Positions 11,672-21,430 are shown, counted from the stretch's first letter. The stretch is DNA of 64,000 nucleotides from Azospirillaceae bacterium (GCA_031291675.1 JARLIO010000073.1:1-64000); one strand, 5' to 3'. Numbers and translations: made by a program. The notes: generated by a model from the sequence alone, not told the origin.

Positions 11672-12915
11672 ATTGTGTCACGCCAGCCCCCGTGCCAACA
11701 CCCGTGCCAGCCCTGGACGATATTCGCCGTGCGGCGGCGACAATGGCGGGAACGGTACCGATCACGCCGCTGGTCGAAGCGCCCACACTATCCGAACTCC
11801 TGGGCTGTCGGATCCTGCTCAAGCTGGAAAACATGCAGCGCACCGGCTCGTTCAAGGAACGCGGCGCGTTGACCCGGCTGCAAAGCCTGACACCGAAGCA
11901 GCGGCGGATCGGCGTCATCGCGATGTCCGCCGGCAATCATGCCCAGGGCGTCGCCTGTCATGCCGGGCGGCTCGGGATTCCGGCAACCATCGTCATGCCC
12001 GAAGGAACCCCGTTCACCAAGGTCGCCCGGACCGAAGCCTATGGCGCCCAGGTCGTCCTGCACGGCGCGACGCTGGCGGAAGCCGCCGCCCATGCCCATG
12101 AGCGCGCCGCCGCCGACGGGCTGCTGTTCGTTCACCCCTATGACGATTTCGATGTCATCCGCGGCCAGGGGACCATCGGCCTGGAAATGCTGCAACAAGC
12201 CCCCGACCTGGACGTTCTGGTGGTCCCGATCGGCGGTGGCGGCCTGATCTCCGGTATTGCAATCGCCGCCAAGGGCATCAAGTCGGACATCCGGGTGTTC
12301 GGGGTCCAGAGCGAACTCTATCCGTCAATGCGTCAGGCCCTGGCCGGTGTTCCGATCATCTGTGGCGGGGCCACGATCGCCGAGGGCATCGCGGTTGCCG
12401 CACCCGGCACCATCGCGCAGTCGGTCGCCCGGGATCTGGTTGAGGATATCATCCTGGTCAGCGAGACGACGCTGGAACAGGCAATCTTCCAATTGCTGAC
12501 GGTCCAGAAAATCGTCGCCGAAGGGGCCGGTGCCGCCGGATTGGCGGCGATCATGTCCCGCCCGGCGGCATTCCGCGGCGCCACGGTCGGCCTCGTGGTG
12601 TGCGGCGGCAATATCGATGCCCGGCTGCTGGCTTCGGTGCTGATGCGCGGACTGGTCCGCGACGGCAGGCTGGTGCGCTTGCGCATCAAGATCGCCGACG
12701 CGCCGGGCGAATTGGCCCGCGTCACCCAGGTGGTCGGCGAGTCGGGCGGAAACATCGTTGAAGTTTTCCACCAGCGACTGTTTCACAACGTGCCGATCAA
12801 ACTGGCCGATCTCGACATCATGATCGAAACCCGCGACGCCAGCCACGTCCAGACCATCCTGAAGCGATTGGGGGAGGAACGCTTCCAAGCCCAGTTGATG
12901 ACAGACATTTCGTGA
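11668..12915 (+). CDS. threonine ammonia-lyase with C-terminal ACT domain
   Basis: This PLP enzyme deaminates L-threonine to 2-oxobutanoate and ammonia. Fold type II landmarks are visible: G-S-F-K-E-R-G-A with the PLP-binding lysine at residue 63, S-A-G-N-H-A-Q-G-V-A that holds the cofactor, and the glycine-rich phosphate cup G-G-G-G-L-I-S-G. A single ACT domain occupies residues about 330-410 (L-R-I-K-I-A-D-A-P-G-E-L-A-R-V), as in the one-ACT class common in alphaproteobacteria, rather than the two-ACT biosynthetic enzyme of E. coli. The role (isoleucine synthesis or catabolism) cannot be decided here. The start overlaps the acylase stop by four bases, suggesting translational coupling. No isoleucine genes lie nearby. 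Confidence 0.93.
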   Translation: MNCVTPAPVPTPVPALDDIRRAAATMAGTVPITPLVEAPTLSELLGCRILLKLENMQRTGSFKERGALTRLQSLTPKQRRIGVIAMSAGNHAQGVACHAGRLGIPATIVMPEGTPFTKVARTEAYGAQVVLHGATLAEAAAHAHERAAADGLLFVHPYDDFDVIRGQGTIGLEMLQQAPDLDVLVVPIGGGGLISGIAIAAKGIKSDIRVFGVQSELYPSMRQALAGVPIICGGATIAEGIAVAAPGTIAQSVARDLVEDIILVSETTLEQAIFQLLTVQKIVAEGAGAAGLAAIMSRPAAFRGATVGLVVCGGNIDARLLASVLMRGLVRDGRLVRLRIKIADAPGELARVTQVVGESGGNIVEVFHQRLFHNVPIKLADLDIMIETRDASHVQTILKRLGEERFQAQLMTDIS

Positions 12916-12927
12916 GCCGGGTCAAGA

Positions 12928-12945
12928 ATCCCTTCTGCGAGGGAT
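12928..12945. terminator. short hairpin between convergent genes
   Basis: ATCCCT (12928-12933) pairs with AGGGAT (12940-12945) over a 6-nt loop, in the 44 bp between the convergent threonine ammonia-lyase and flavin reductase genes. It is short and without a T-run, so it is a weak bidirectional terminator candidate. Confidence 0.35.
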
Positions 12946-12959
12946 GCCTATAGCAACCG

Positions 12960-13451
12960 TTACGAGGAAGCCGGGTCCGGCAGCGCCGCATAGGACCCGC
13001 GGAAATACAGCAGCGGGCGGCCCCGCGACTCGAAACTCAGTTTTCGCACCCGGCCAACCTCGATGACATGGTCGCCACCATCGAGACGGGCGTGACTGTC
13101 GCATTCGAGCACCGCGAGACAACCCGGAATCACCGGGGCGCCGGTGTCCCAAATCGCGGTCGCCAACCCGGCCCAACGATCGTCGCGGGTGCCGGCAAAG
13201 CGGTTGGAAAGCTCCTGCTGATCGGCGCTCAGCACATTGACGACAAAGCCGCGGGCGCCGGCAAAGGCGTCAAAGCTCTGTGCCGTTCGGGCGATCGAGA
13301 ACAGGACCAGGGGCGGATCCAGCGACAGGGACGCGAAGCTGTTGACGGTAAGGCCGACCCGCGAACCGTCGGCGGCCAGCGTCGTCACGATGGCGATGCC
13401 GGTGGCAAAGCAGCCCGCGGCTTGGCGGAAACGAAGGGACTCGACAGTCAT
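12960..13451 (-). CDS. flavin reductase-like FMN-binding protein
   Basis: This 163-residue protein matches the flavin reductase-like split-barrel family, which reduces FMN or FAD with NAD(P)H for partner monooxygenases. Visible features are F-R-Q-A-A-G-C-F-A-T-G-I-A-I-V-T-T at the N-terminus, G-L-T-V-N-S-F-A-S-L-S-L-D-P-P-L-V-L (the flavin-contacting strand-loop) and the late G-G-D-H-V-I-E-V-G-R-V histidine motif. The start at 13451 (MTVESLRF) is where family members begin; an upstream ATG at 13511 would add 20 atypical residues. No monooxygenase is adjacent, so the client is unknown. It is transcribed towards, and ends 45 bp from, the threonine ammonia-lyase. Confidence 0.88.
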   Translation of the reverse strand: MTVESLRFRQAAGCFATGIAIVTTLAADGSRVGLTVNSFASLSLDPPLVLFSIARTAQSFDAFAGARGFVVNVLSADQQELSNRFAGTRDDRWAGLATAIWDTGAPVIPGCLAVLECDSHARLDGGDHVIEVGRVRKLSFESRGRPLLYFRGSYAALPDPASS

Positions 13452-13760
13452 GCTCGCAACAATCTCCGGGGCGGACGGGTTCGAGTACCAAGCCGGACGC
13501 GGTGGGCGCAAGCAGTTTCATCCCGGCGAGCCGCGGGGCGGGGACAACCGTCCCGTCGCATCCCTTTGGTAGTCCGGTTCAACCGCTTGATTCAGACCAT
13601 CTTAAACCTGTAGGTACAAGGTTCCGGGCGGCACCGTCCGTGGCGCCGCGGCGACGTCCTGAAAGTGATGACGCCCGAGGATCACGGGCGGCAACATCCA
13701 GCGTTTATTGCGGGGGCCAACGCTCCCCGTCGTGTCGTGATCAGGTAACGGGGAACCAGC
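13452..13760. other. divergent intergenic region, flavin reductase / motB
   Basis: 309 bp between divergently transcribed genes that must hold both promoters. I cannot identify a convincing -35/-10 pair or operator in it. Confidence 0.35.
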
Positions 13761-15104
13761 GTGGCAGCAAACGCCTCACAGCAGGGCAATCAACCGGCAC
13801 CGATTATTATCAAGAAGGTCAAGAAGTACGCTGCCGGCCATCACGGCGGCGCCTGGAAAGTGGCCTATGCCGATTTTGTCACAGCGATGATGGCATTTTT
13901 TCTGCTGCTTTGGCTGTTGAACGTGACGACCAGCGAACAGCGCAAAGGGATCGCCGACTATTTCAGTCCGGCCAGCGTCTCCAAAAGCACCAGCGGTTCC
14001 GGCGGTGTGCTCGGCGGAACCACGATCACGACAACCGGCGTCATGACATCGGACAAACAGCCCCTGACCGTCACGGCCTCGGTCCCCTCCAAACCAAGTT
14101 CCGAGGACAGCAACCAGGATATCCAGAAGGGCGCGAAAAATCCCAAGGGCCCGGCCGACGAGAGCGGCGGCGACAGCCAACCCATCAGCGGCAAGCCCGA
14201 TGCCAAGACCCCGCCCACCGACCAGGCCGGCGGGCAAAGCCCAAGCGGCACCCAGGATCAGGCCGGGAGAATCGGGGATAAAGCCCTTGAGGAGGCCCTG
14301 GCGCGCCGCGAGAAGGAACAGTTCGAAAAGGCGCGTCGCGATTTGATGGAGGCGATCCAGTCGGTTCCGGAGTTGGCGCAGCTCGCCAACAATATCGTCA
14401 TCGACGAGACGCCGGAGGGCCTGAGGATCCAGATCGTCGATCAGGCGAATTATTCGATGTTCCCGCTGGGAAGCTCCCAGATGTTTCCGCAGACCCGCGA
14501 TTTGATGGCGTTGGTCGCCAAGGTGGTCGGCAAGCTTCCCAACAAGCTCTCGATCAGCGGCCACACTGACAGCATGAAGTTCGCCAATGCCAGTAGCGGT
14601 TATGGCAACTGGGAGCTTTCAACCGATCGCGCCAATGCCAGTCGCCGCGCCCTGGTCAACGCCGGCGTTGACGAGGCGCGCATTGCCACCGTGGTCGGAC
14701 GCGCCGATCGCGACCCCTTTGTCCCGGACGATCCCGGCAATCCGCGCAACCGGCGCATCAGCCTGGTCCTGCTGACCGGCGTCCATCATGGCACCGCCAA
14801 TCCCGGGGACAGCAACGCGACGCCCGGCCCGGCCGCCCCCGCGGCGCCGGCGCTCCGCAGCACACCCCCGGCGCCGGTGATCCCGGTTATGCCCCCGCCG
14901 CCGGCGATCCCGGCTGCGCCGCCAGCAGCGGCAATTCCCGTGGCACCGCCGGCGCCGGCCATTCCCGTGACGCCGTCGATCCCCGCGGCACCACCGCCGC
15001 TCACACCCCCCGCCGCGGCGCCGGCGCTGGTCCCGCCGACGGCGAGAGCCGTCCCGGTGCGGCTCGCCACACCCCGGGAAATCCCGGTGGCAACGCAGAA
15101 CTGA
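13761..15104 (+). CDS. motB: flagellar stator protein MotB with proline-rich tail
   Basis: MotB anchors the stator to peptidoglycan and, with MotA, couples proton flow to flagellar rotation. Residues about 30-54 form the single membrane helix, and Y-A-D-F-V-T-A-M-M-A-F-F contains the proton-carrying Asp (D38). After a low-complexity periplasmic linker (about 75-180) comes the OmpA-like peptidoglycan-binding domain, with S-G-H-T-D-S and the R-A-N-A-S-R-R-A-L and N-R-R-I-S-L landmarks. The last 100 residues are an unusual Pro/Ala-rich tail with repeats such as P-A-P-V-I-P-V and P-A-I-P-V. The GTG start at 13761 follows ACGGGGAACCAGC. motA is not adjacent. A strong stem-loop follows the stop. 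Confidence 0.93.
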   Translation: MAANASQQGNQPAPIIIKKVKKYAAGHHGGAWKVAYADFVTAMMAFFLLLWLLNVTTSEQRKGIADYFSPASVSKSTSGSGGVLGGTTITTTGVMTSDKQPLTVTASVPSKPSSEDSNQDIQKGAKNPKGPADESGGDSQPISGKPDAKTPPTDQAGGQSPSGTQDQAGRIGDKALEEALARREKEQFEKARRDLMEAIQSVPELAQLANNIVIDETPEGLRIQIVDQANYSMFPLGSSQMFPQTRDLMALVAKVVGKLPNKLSISGHTDSMKFANASSGYGNWELSTDRANASRRALVNAGVDEARIATVVGRADRDPFVPDDPGNPRNRRISLVLLTGVHHGTANPGDSNATPGPAAPAAPALRSTPPAPVIPVMPPPPAIPAAPPAAAIPVAPPAPAIPVTPSIPAAPPPLTPPAAAPALVPPTARAVPVRLATPREIPVATQN

Positions 15105-15133
15105 CCCTGGCGGGCATGACCGTCCCGCCAGGG
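15105..15133 (+). terminator. 10-bp perfect stem-loop after motB
   Basis: CCCTGGCGGG (15105-15114) pairs with CCCGCCAGGG (15124-15133) across a 9-nt loop, starting directly after the motB stop. The stem is very GC-rich but no T-run follows. Confidence 0.6.
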
Positions 15134-15322
15134 CATGCCCCCGGGGCGACAGCAGAGCCATATTAATTGACTGTACAAAATGCTGTTCGACCTCGGTAGG
15201 AGAAATTTGCGCGGACCGTGAATAAGCCTTTTGCTTTTACTCGACAGCGGTCATATCCTTTTCCTTGAGACATTGGTGGTTTTGACACGTCCGTTCGTGC
15301 GGCGAATAACCGAGGTAAGCGC

Positions 15323-16774
15323 GTGAGCATTCCCAGCGCCAACCAGACCGATCTCCTGGCACATTACGATCCGGGAGGGTATTATGATGAACTGTTCGGT
15401 AGTCCGAGCCACCCGGCCGCTTTTACACAAGCGATTCGGGATCGTTTGCAGCGATTCGATTTCACCGATATGCGCCGCCGTGCTCTTGATGCGGAGCGTG
15501 AGCTCTACAATCTTGGCATCACCTTCCTGGTTTATTCAGAACAGGAAGCGATAGATCGGATTCTTCCGTTCGATGTCATTCCGCGGATCCTGTCCGCCAC
15601 CGAATGGGCGACGCTCGAACGGGGCGTCGTGCAGCGGGTTACCGCCCTCAACCTGTTTCTGCACGACATCTATCATGACCAGAAGATCCTCAAGGACGGG
15701 GTTATCCCGGCGGATCTGGTGCTGGGCAATCATAATTATCATGCCCAGATGGCCGGGATCGACGTCCCCTTCAACACCTATATCCATATCATGGGTATCG
15801 ATCTGGTGCGCGATGGCGACGGCGTTTTCCGCGTCCTCGAAGACAATGCCCGGGTGCCGTCCGGGGTGTCCTACGTCGTTGAAAACCGGCATATGATGCA
15901 GCGGGCGTTCCCTGATCTTCTGTCGAATGTCGCGATCCGGCCGGTTGATAATTATGGCATGAAGCTGCACGAGGCGATGACCCAGATCGCAGCGGTCGGC
16001 GATCCCCAGGTCGTGCTGTTGTCCCCGGGAACCTATAATTCCGCCTATTTCGAGCATATCTTCCTGGCCCGTGAGATGGGCGTCCCGCTGGTCGAAGGCC
16101 GCGACCTGGTCGTCGAGAACGACCGTGTCTATATGAAGACTACGACCGGCCTGGCCCGGGTCGACAGCATCTATCGCCGTGTCGGCGACGAGTTCATTGA
16201 TCCTCTGGCCTTCAACCCCGACAGCCTGCTTGGCGTGCCCGGGATCCTGGAGGCCTATCGCAAAGGCAATGTCGCGCTGGCCAACGCGATCGGCACCGGC
16301 GTCGCCGACGACAAGGCGATTTACTGCTATGTGCCGCGGATGATCCGCTATTATCTCGACCAGGATGCGATCATCCCCAATGTCGAGACCAATATCTGCC
16401 GGGAACCCGAGGCCTTGTCCTATACCCTGGCCAATCTGGACAAGCTGGTGGTCAAGCCGGTCGGCGAGGCCGGCGGTTACGGTATCACGATCGGCCCGCG
16501 GGCGAGCCGGGCCGAGCTCGAGGACTGCCGCGCCAAGCTGCTCGCCGATCCGGCCAATTATATCAGCCAGCCGGTCGTTCCCTTGTCCGTATGCCCGACT
16601 CTGGTCGAGAATGGCATCGAACCGCGTCACGTCGATCTGCGCCCCTTCGCGATCACCGGCAAGAGCACCTGGGTCCTGCCCGGCGGGCTGACCCGCGTCG
16701 CCCTGCGCAAAGGCACCTTGATCGTCAATTCCTCACAGGGGGGCGGGTCGAAAGACACGTGGGTCCTTGAATAA
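15323..16774 (+). CDS. circularly permuted ATP-grasp type 2 family protein (DUF404/DUF407)
   Basis: This 483-residue protein matches the circularly permuted ATP-grasp family, predicted to form amide or peptide-like bonds using ATP. It opens Y-D-P-G-G-Y-Y-D-E-L-F and contains G-I-T-F-L-V-Y-S, L-N-L-F-L-H-D-I-Y-H, the V-L-E-D-N-A-R-V-P-S-G-V-S-Y segment and V-V-K-P-V-G-E-A-G-G-Y-G near residue 375 (the nucleotide-binding part). It ends in S-S-Q-G-G-G-S-K-D-T-W-V-L, the standard family terminus. The GTG start follows GAGGTAAGCGC. The next gene, the alpha-E protein, overlaps by 8 bp, the usual pairing. The family commonly co-occurs with transglutaminase-like proteins and the Anbu protease. No transglutaminase is adjacent, but Anbu lies at 47287. 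The substrate is unknown. Confidence 0.9.
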   Translation: MSIPSANQTDLLAHYDPGGYYDELFGSPSHPAAFTQAIRDRLQRFDFTDMRRRALDAERELYNLGITFLVYSEQEAIDRILPFDVIPRILSATEWATLERGVVQRVTALNLFLHDIYHDQKILKDGVIPADLVLGNHNYHAQMAGIDVPFNTYIHIMGIDLVRDGDGVFRVLEDNARVPSGVSYVVENRHMMQRAFPDLLSNVAIRPVDNYGMKLHEAMTQIAAVGDPQVVLLSPGTYNSAYFEHIFLAREMGVPLVEGRDLVVENDRVYMKTTTGLARVDSIYRRVGDEFIDPLAFNPDSLLGVPGILEAYRKGNVALANAIGTGVADDKAIYCYVPRMIRYYLDQDAIIPNVETNICREPEALSYTLANLDKLVVKPVGEAGGYGITIGPRASRAELEDCRAKLLADPANYISQPVVPLSVCPTLVENGIEPRHVDLRPFAITGKSTWVLPGGLTRVALRKGTLIVNSSQGGGSKDTWVLE

Positions 16775-17747
16775 TCTCCTTGCCCGCTATGCCGAGTGTA
16801 TTTTCTGGATGGCGCGCTACATGGAGCGCGCCGAAAATCTCGCCCGGATCATCGACGTCCACGAGACCTTTTCCCGCGATCGATTCGGGGGTCAGAACTG
16901 GCAGTCGATCATCCAGCTCAATGCCGACGAGCGACGCTTCTTCTCGCGCTACGATGCGGTAACCGCCGAGAATGTCGTTAATTTCTATGTGCTGGACAGC
17001 GAGAATCCGACATCGATCGTCTCCGCCGTCCGCGCGGCACGGGAGAACGCCCGGACCCTGCGCCCGCTGATCAGCACCGAGATGTGGTCGCAGATCAATG
17101 TGTTCTACAACTGGCTGCTCGATCTGGGTCCCGAGGATTGCGCCCTGCCCAACGTGACCCGCCTGTGCACCGCCGTCAAAGAAAACAGCCAGACCCATAC
17201 CGGCATCATCGAGGGAACATTCTACCGGGACGAAGGCTGGTTCTTCTATCAGCTTGGCAAATATATCGAGCGCACCGATCAGACGACGCGGCTTCTTGAC
17301 ATCAAATATCACATCCTGCAGCCCTTCGGTGAGGAACCGGGCTCGGCGCTTGATGTCAGCCAATGGAATTCGTTGCTGCGCTCGGCGGCCGGTTACCATG
17401 CTTTCCGCCGCGTGCATCCCAGCGGCATGAGCCCGGCGGCCGTGGCCAGTTTCATGCTGCACAATGAGAGTTTTCCGCGATCGGTCGCCTTCGGCGTGCG
17501 GCAAATCGATAGCTTGCTCGGTCGTTTGCATTCCCGCTATAGTTTGCTGGCGGCCTCCGGCGCGCTTGAAAAGGTCGACGAAATCCAGGCCGCCCTGGTA
17601 TCAAGAACGGTTGAACAAGTCATTGTCAGCGGCCTGCACGAGCATCTCGACTGGTTGCAACTGCGGCTCAGCGATGTGACAACGGAAATCAGCCGGGCAT
17701 TTTTCGGCTTGGCACCCAGGGTTCAGACGCAACAACAGGGGTCATAG
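16767..17747 (+). CDS. alpha-E domain protein (DUF403)
   Basis: This 326-residue helical protein belongs to the alpha-E family, whose members pair with circularly permuted ATP-grasp enzymes and have no established biochemical activity. Family signatures are L-A-R-Y-A-E-C-I-F-W-M-A-R-Y-M-E-R-A-E-N at the start, Y-R-D-E-G-W-F-F-Y-Q-L-G-K-Y-I-E-R-T-D-Q-T-T-R-L-L-D in the middle and F-P-R-S-V-A-F-G-V near residue 240. The TTG start lies inside the last codons of the ATP-grasp gene, implying translational coupling. bpt follows after 13 bp, so the three genes may form one operon. Confidence 0.9.
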   Translation: MNNLLARYAECIFWMARYMERAENLARIIDVHETFSRDRFGGQNWQSIIQLNADERRFFSRYDAVTAENVVNFYVLDSENPTSIVSAVRAARENARTLRPLISTEMWSQINVFYNWLLDLGPEDCALPNVTRLCTAVKENSQTHTGIIEGTFYRDEGWFFYQLGKYIERTDQTTRLLDIKYHILQPFGEEPGSALDVSQWNSLLRSAAGYHAFRRVHPSGMSPAAVASFMLHNESFPRSVAFGVRQIDSLLGRLHSRYSLLAASGALEKVDEIQAALVSRTVEQVIVSGLHEHLDWLQLRLSDVTTEISRAFFGLAPRVQTQQQGS

Positions 17748-17760
17748 GGCACCGCAACCA

Positions 17761-18528
17761 ATGTCAGTCATCCCGCCGCCGCACCGACCGTTGCAGCAGT
17801 TCTTCCGTTCCGGGCCGATGCCGTGCCCTTATCTACCCGGACGAATCGAACGCAAGCTGTTTACGCGCCTGAGCGGCAGTTTTGCCCCCGAGGTCAATTC
17901 ATCGCTATCGCGGGCGGGATTCCGGCGCAGCCACGACATCGTCTACCGCCCGGTCTGTCCGGGATGTTCGGCTTGTGTTCCGGTTCGCATCCCGGTCGAC
18001 GACTTCGTTCCGGCGCGATCAATGCGACGGATCCTGAGAACCAACGCCGATCTGACCGTGAGCGAAGCGCCAAGCCGGGCGACGCTTGAGCAATATCGCC
18101 TGTTTGCCGCCTATCAGGCCAGCCGCCATAGCGACAGTGACATGGCGCGCATGACCCTGGCCGATTATACCGCCATGATCGACGAAGGGCGCAGCGACAC
18201 CAGCGTGTTCGAGGTCCGCGACCCGGGGGGCGGCCTGGTTGGCGCCATTCTGATCGACCAGCTCAACGACGGTCTATCAGCGGTCTATAGTTTCTTTGAC
18301 GCCCGCCAGGACCGCCGCAGCCTGGGCACCTTCATGGTGCTGTCGCTGATCACCCAGGCGCGACGCCAGCAACTGAAATATGTCTATCTCGGTTATTGGA
18401 TCCGCGACAGCCGCAAGATGGCCTACAAGACCCGCTTCCAGCCCATCGAAGGACTGAGCCCCGAGGGCTGGCGCCGCCTGCCGGATGATGGTCCCGCTCA
18501 CGCGGCGCCGCCCCTGCGCGGCCTGTAA
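17761..18528 (+). CDS. bpt: aspartate/glutamate leucyltransferase (N-degron tagging enzyme)
   Basis: Bpt transfers leucine from Leu-tRNA to proteins with N-terminal Asp or Glu, making them ClpS/ClpAP substrates. The 255-residue length is normal. The family motifs are C-P-Y-L-P-G-R near residue 22, S-R-A-G-F-R-R-S-H-D-I-V-Y-R-P and C-P-G-C-S-A-C-V-P-V-R-I-P (the cysteine cluster). The GNAT-like C-terminal half has S-A-V-Y-S-F-F-D, L-G-T-F-M-V-L-S-L-I and Y-V-Y-L-G-Y-W-I near residues 215-222. It follows the alpha-E gene closely. Its downstream partners clpS and clpA are in this window at 43432-46062, transcribed separately. Confidence 0.94.
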   Translation: MSVIPPPHRPLQQFFRSGPMPCPYLPGRIERKLFTRLSGSFAPEVNSSLSRAGFRRSHDIVYRPVCPGCSACVPVRIPVDDFVPARSMRRILRTNADLTVSEAPSRATLEQYRLFAAYQASRHSDSDMARMTLADYTAMIDEGRSDTSVFEVRDPGGGLVGAILIDQLNDGLSAVYSFFDARQDRRSLGTFMVLSLITQARRQQLKYVYLGYWIRDSRKMAYKTRFQPIEGLSPEGWRRLPDDGPAHAAPPLRGL

Positions 18529-19094
18529 CCGGCCCCGCGCTGATCACGGCGGCACGTCCCTCCCCTCCGCCCGGCGACTGATCGAGAGAACAGCGGCGGT
18601 CTCCGCCACCGCGGCCCGCCGGCGCCGAAACCTGCGTGGCCTGTCAACGCGATGGTCACGTCTGACCGCCACGGGTGTCATCCGACGCTAGAGCTGTTTC
18701 CGATCACGTTGGATCGAAAAGCTCTAGGTCTTTGTTTTGTCGCATTTTCTACGCCCAGCCGGAACCCACTTGGTCGGAAAATGCTCCAGGGCCCTCACAC
18801 AGGGGGCCAATCGGCACGTGGTCGGCTGCGATGTCGCCATGGTCGAACGGATCGGCATCGGACATTCTTGATCTGCTACTCTGTTTTATCATTACGGTGA
18901 TATTATAATACTATGCCGACATTTTTCATCATCACCGCCATTCCACGGGTATTGGCAACGCAATGCGGGCGTTTTAATGATATTTCAATATTTTAAACGC
19001 TATCGTTGCTATTGACATCTTGACGACCGAGCCATCTTCAGGTTCCGCGTGCCCGGCGTAGTTTCTAGACATTTCCGCAAGGGATAGAAATCAA
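18529..19094. other. intergenic region containing one dispersed repeat
   Basis: This 566-bp gap holds repeat copy A (18689-18788). From about 18870 to 19040 it becomes AT-rich, as expected for the promoter zone of the chemoreceptor at 19095. A TTGACA lies at about 19013, but no good -10 sits at 16-18 bp, so I do not call a promoter. Confidence 0.4.
18689..18788 (+). repeat. dispersed about 100-bp repeat, copy A
   Basis: This copy begins TAGAGCTGTTTCCGATCACG, continues through TTTGTTTTGTCGCATTTTCT and ends near GTCGGAAAATGCTC. Compared with copy D it has lost bases in the right arm of the first palindrome (GATCGAAAAGCTC instead of GATCGGAAACAGCTC), so the stem is imperfect. It lies between bpt and a chemoreceptor. 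Confidence 0.9.
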
Positions 19095-21194
19095 ATGTCG
19101 ATCATGCCGAGAATCACGATTCGTACCACCCTTTCCCTGCTGCTGGGCCTCATGGGGACGCTGCTTGTTGTCGTGAGTCTGCTCGTCCTCGGCCAGATGG
19201 TGCAGAACTGGCGATCGGCTGAACGCGTAACCGCGCTGGCCACGGTCAGCCGCGACCTGTTCAGCACGCTGATCGGCATGCGTATCGAACGCGGCTCGGA
19301 AACCACGGCGGTATTGAGCGAGGCCGCCGCGGATGACGTGACGCTGAACCGTATCGCAGAAAACCGGAAGATATCAGAAGACGGCTACGCAAAAAGCACG
19401 ACGGCGCTCGACAGCCTCGACATTCCCGGGCTGGCGCCGGTTGTCGAACGGCTGAAGGCCACCCACGACGCTGTCGCCGCGATCAGGACGAAAGTCGACG
19501 CCGAAATCGGCAAACCCAAAACGGCACGCCCCCCCGAGCTGGCGCGTGATCTGCCCACCGTGCTCGGCGCCTACTTTTCCGCGATCACGACGACCAGCGA
19601 TTTGCTCGAAGCCACCCTCAAACTCAATGATCCCGTCGTGGACCAGATCCTCGCTGTCAAGCAGTCGGCATGGGCGATCCGCGATTTCGGTGGCATGATT
19701 GCGGTGCGCATCGAAAGCGCCGCCGCTGCGGGCCGAAGCTGGACCCAGAGCGAGATCCTCGCGGCCGCGCAGGATGCTGGACGCGCCGCCTATGCGTGGA
19801 AGCTCATCAGCGACGCCGCGGCCCGCGCCGATACGCCGACGGCACTGGTCACGGCCATCAATGACACCCGTCAATATTTCGTCGGCCCGATGACCGACGA
19901 GCGCCAAGCGTTGATCGAGACCCTGAGCAGCAACGGTACCATCTCGATGCCGATGAGCGAGTTGCAAAAGCGCGATACTGCTGAACTCAGTTTCAGCGTC
20001 GGCGTCGTCAGGACCGCGCTGGCCGAAATGATCATCCATGCGGAACAACAGCAGGCACAAGCCCTGAAAATTCTGACGGGGAGCATGATCCTGCTGATCG
20101 TCGCCATCAGCCTGACCGTCCTGGGTTTCCTGATTGCGGCCAGCCGCATCAGCACGCCGATCCGGACCATGACCGAGGCCATGCGACGTCTGGCCGCTGG
20201 CGATCTGGCGGTCGCGGTCCCGGCGCCGCGCCGTCAGGATGAAATCGCCAGCATGGCCGCCGCCGTCGCGGTTTTTCGGGAGAATGCATTGCGCGCCAAC
20301 CGCCTGACCGCGGAACAGGCGGCTGCGGCCGCTATGCGCGAGGCCCACGCCAGTGCCATCGAAAATCTTGCGATCCATTTTGACCAGGCGGTCGCGTCGG
20401 TCGTCGAGATTGTGGCTGGAGCGTCAACCGAGATCGAGGCCTCGGCACAGACCATGTCGACCAACACCGATCAGACCCATGACCTCGCCATCGCTGTCGC
20501 CGCGGCCGCTGAGGAAACCTCGGCCAATGTCGATAATGTCGCCCATGCCACCGCGGAGTTGTCCAAAGCCATCGCCGAGATCGCCCACCGGGTTGAACAA
20601 TCTTCGGCCGTGTCGCAGATGGCCTCCGACGAGGCCATCCATACCAACAACACGGTCGAGGGACTGGCTGAAAGTTCGACAAGGATTGGCGACGTCGTCA
20701 AATTGATCAACGGCATCGCGGCGCAAACCAACCTGCTGGCCCTCAATGCCACGATCGAAGCCGCTCGCGCCGGTGATGCCGGCAAGGGCTTTGCCGTGGT
20801 GGCGAGCGAGGTCAAACATCTCGCCAATCAAACGGCGGTCGCAACCGAGGAAATTGGCGCCCAGATCGGTGCTGTTCAAGCCGCCACGCGGGACGTCGTC
20901 GCGGCAATTGGCGGTATCGCCAGCCGGATCGATGAGATCAACCATATCGTCACCACGATCGCTGCCGCCGTTGAAGAGCAATCAGCGGCCACAACGGAGA
21001 TCTCGCGCAACATCCAGCAGGCGGCCTCCGGAACCCGCGACGTTTCGGCAAATATCGGTGCGGTCCGCTCCGCCGTCTCCGAAAACGGAACGATTGCCGG
21101 CAATGTCCTGATCGCGGCGCGGTCCTTGTCCCAGGAGGCCACGGTCCTCAAGGATCTGGTCGTCAAGTTCTTGACAGAAGTCCGCGCCGCATAA
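19095..21194 (+). CDS. transmembrane methyl-accepting chemotaxis protein (first of a tandem pair)
   Basis: This 699-residue receptor has a membrane helix at about residues 9-31 ([20 protein letters not shown]). A roughly 290-residue mostly helical periplasmic region follows, with the motif M-R-I-E-R-G-S-E. A second helix lies at about 325-348 ([17 protein letters not shown]), then a HAMP domain ([16 protein letters not shown]). The signalling hairpin tip [18 protein letters not shown] lies near residues 543-560. The R-x-E-R-G motif recalls NIT-type sensor helices, but the ligand cannot be read. The ATG follows AAGGGATAGAAATCAA. The next gene is a close paralogue of the same length. No CheR pentapeptide is present; the protein ends F-L-T-E-V-R-A-A. 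Confidence 0.93.
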   Translation: MSIMPRITIRTTLSLLLGLMGTLLVVVSLLVLGQMVQNWRSAERVTALATVSRDLFSTLIGMRIERGSETTAVLSEAAADDVTLNRIAENRKISEDGYAKSTTALDSLDIPGLAPVVERLKATHDAVAAIRTKVDAEIGKPKTARPPELARDLPTVLGAYFSAITTTSDLLEATLKLNDPVVDQILAVKQSAWAIRDFGGMIAVRIESAAAAGRSWTQSEILAAAQDAGRAAYAWKLISDAAARADTPTALVTAINDTRQYFVGPMTDERQALIETLSSNGTISMPMSELQKRDTAELSFSVGVVRTALAEMIIHAEQQQAQALKILTGSMILLIVAISLTVLGFLIAASRISTPIRTMTEAMRRLAAGDLAVAVPAPRRQDEIASMAAAVAVFRENALRANRLTAEQAAAAAMREAHASAIENLAIHFDQAVASVVEIVAGASTEIEASAQTMSTNTDQTHDLAIAVAAAAEETSANVDNVAHATAELSKAIAEIAHRVEQSSAVSQMASDEAIHTNNTVEGLAESSTRIGDVVKLINGIAAQTNLLALNATIEAARAGDAGKGFAVVASEVKHLANQTAVATEEIGAQIGAVQAATRDVVAAIGGIASRIDEINHIVTTIAAAVEEQSAATTEISRNIQQAASGTRDVSANIGAVRSAVSENGTIAGNVLIAARSLSQEATVLKDLVVKFLTEVRAA

Positions 21195-21430
21195 TCTTGG
21201 GCCCGGGCGATCGGGGGTCTTCGACATCCGATCGCGCGACCGGCGCGGCAGGTCCGCGCGACCGGGATGTCTGCGGTCTCGCCCGGAATGATGCACAATC
21301 TGTCGCATGCAATCTGTCACATTTTCGTCACTCCCGATCGCTTCTGGTATATTAATACATTAGCTGTGGTCGACGCCCGAGGGGACAGCGGTCGCATTAG
21401 CCCGTCGTTCCGGGGAGGGAACATCGTTCG

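Noticed and set aside
14820-15100. Proline-rich motB end considered a separate repeat element
   Set aside because: It is an in-frame continuation of motB ending at a normal stop with a terminator-like hairpin.
18995-19050. TTGACA-based promoter ahead of the first tandem chemoreceptor
   Set aside because: No acceptable -10 element lies 16-18 bp downstream.
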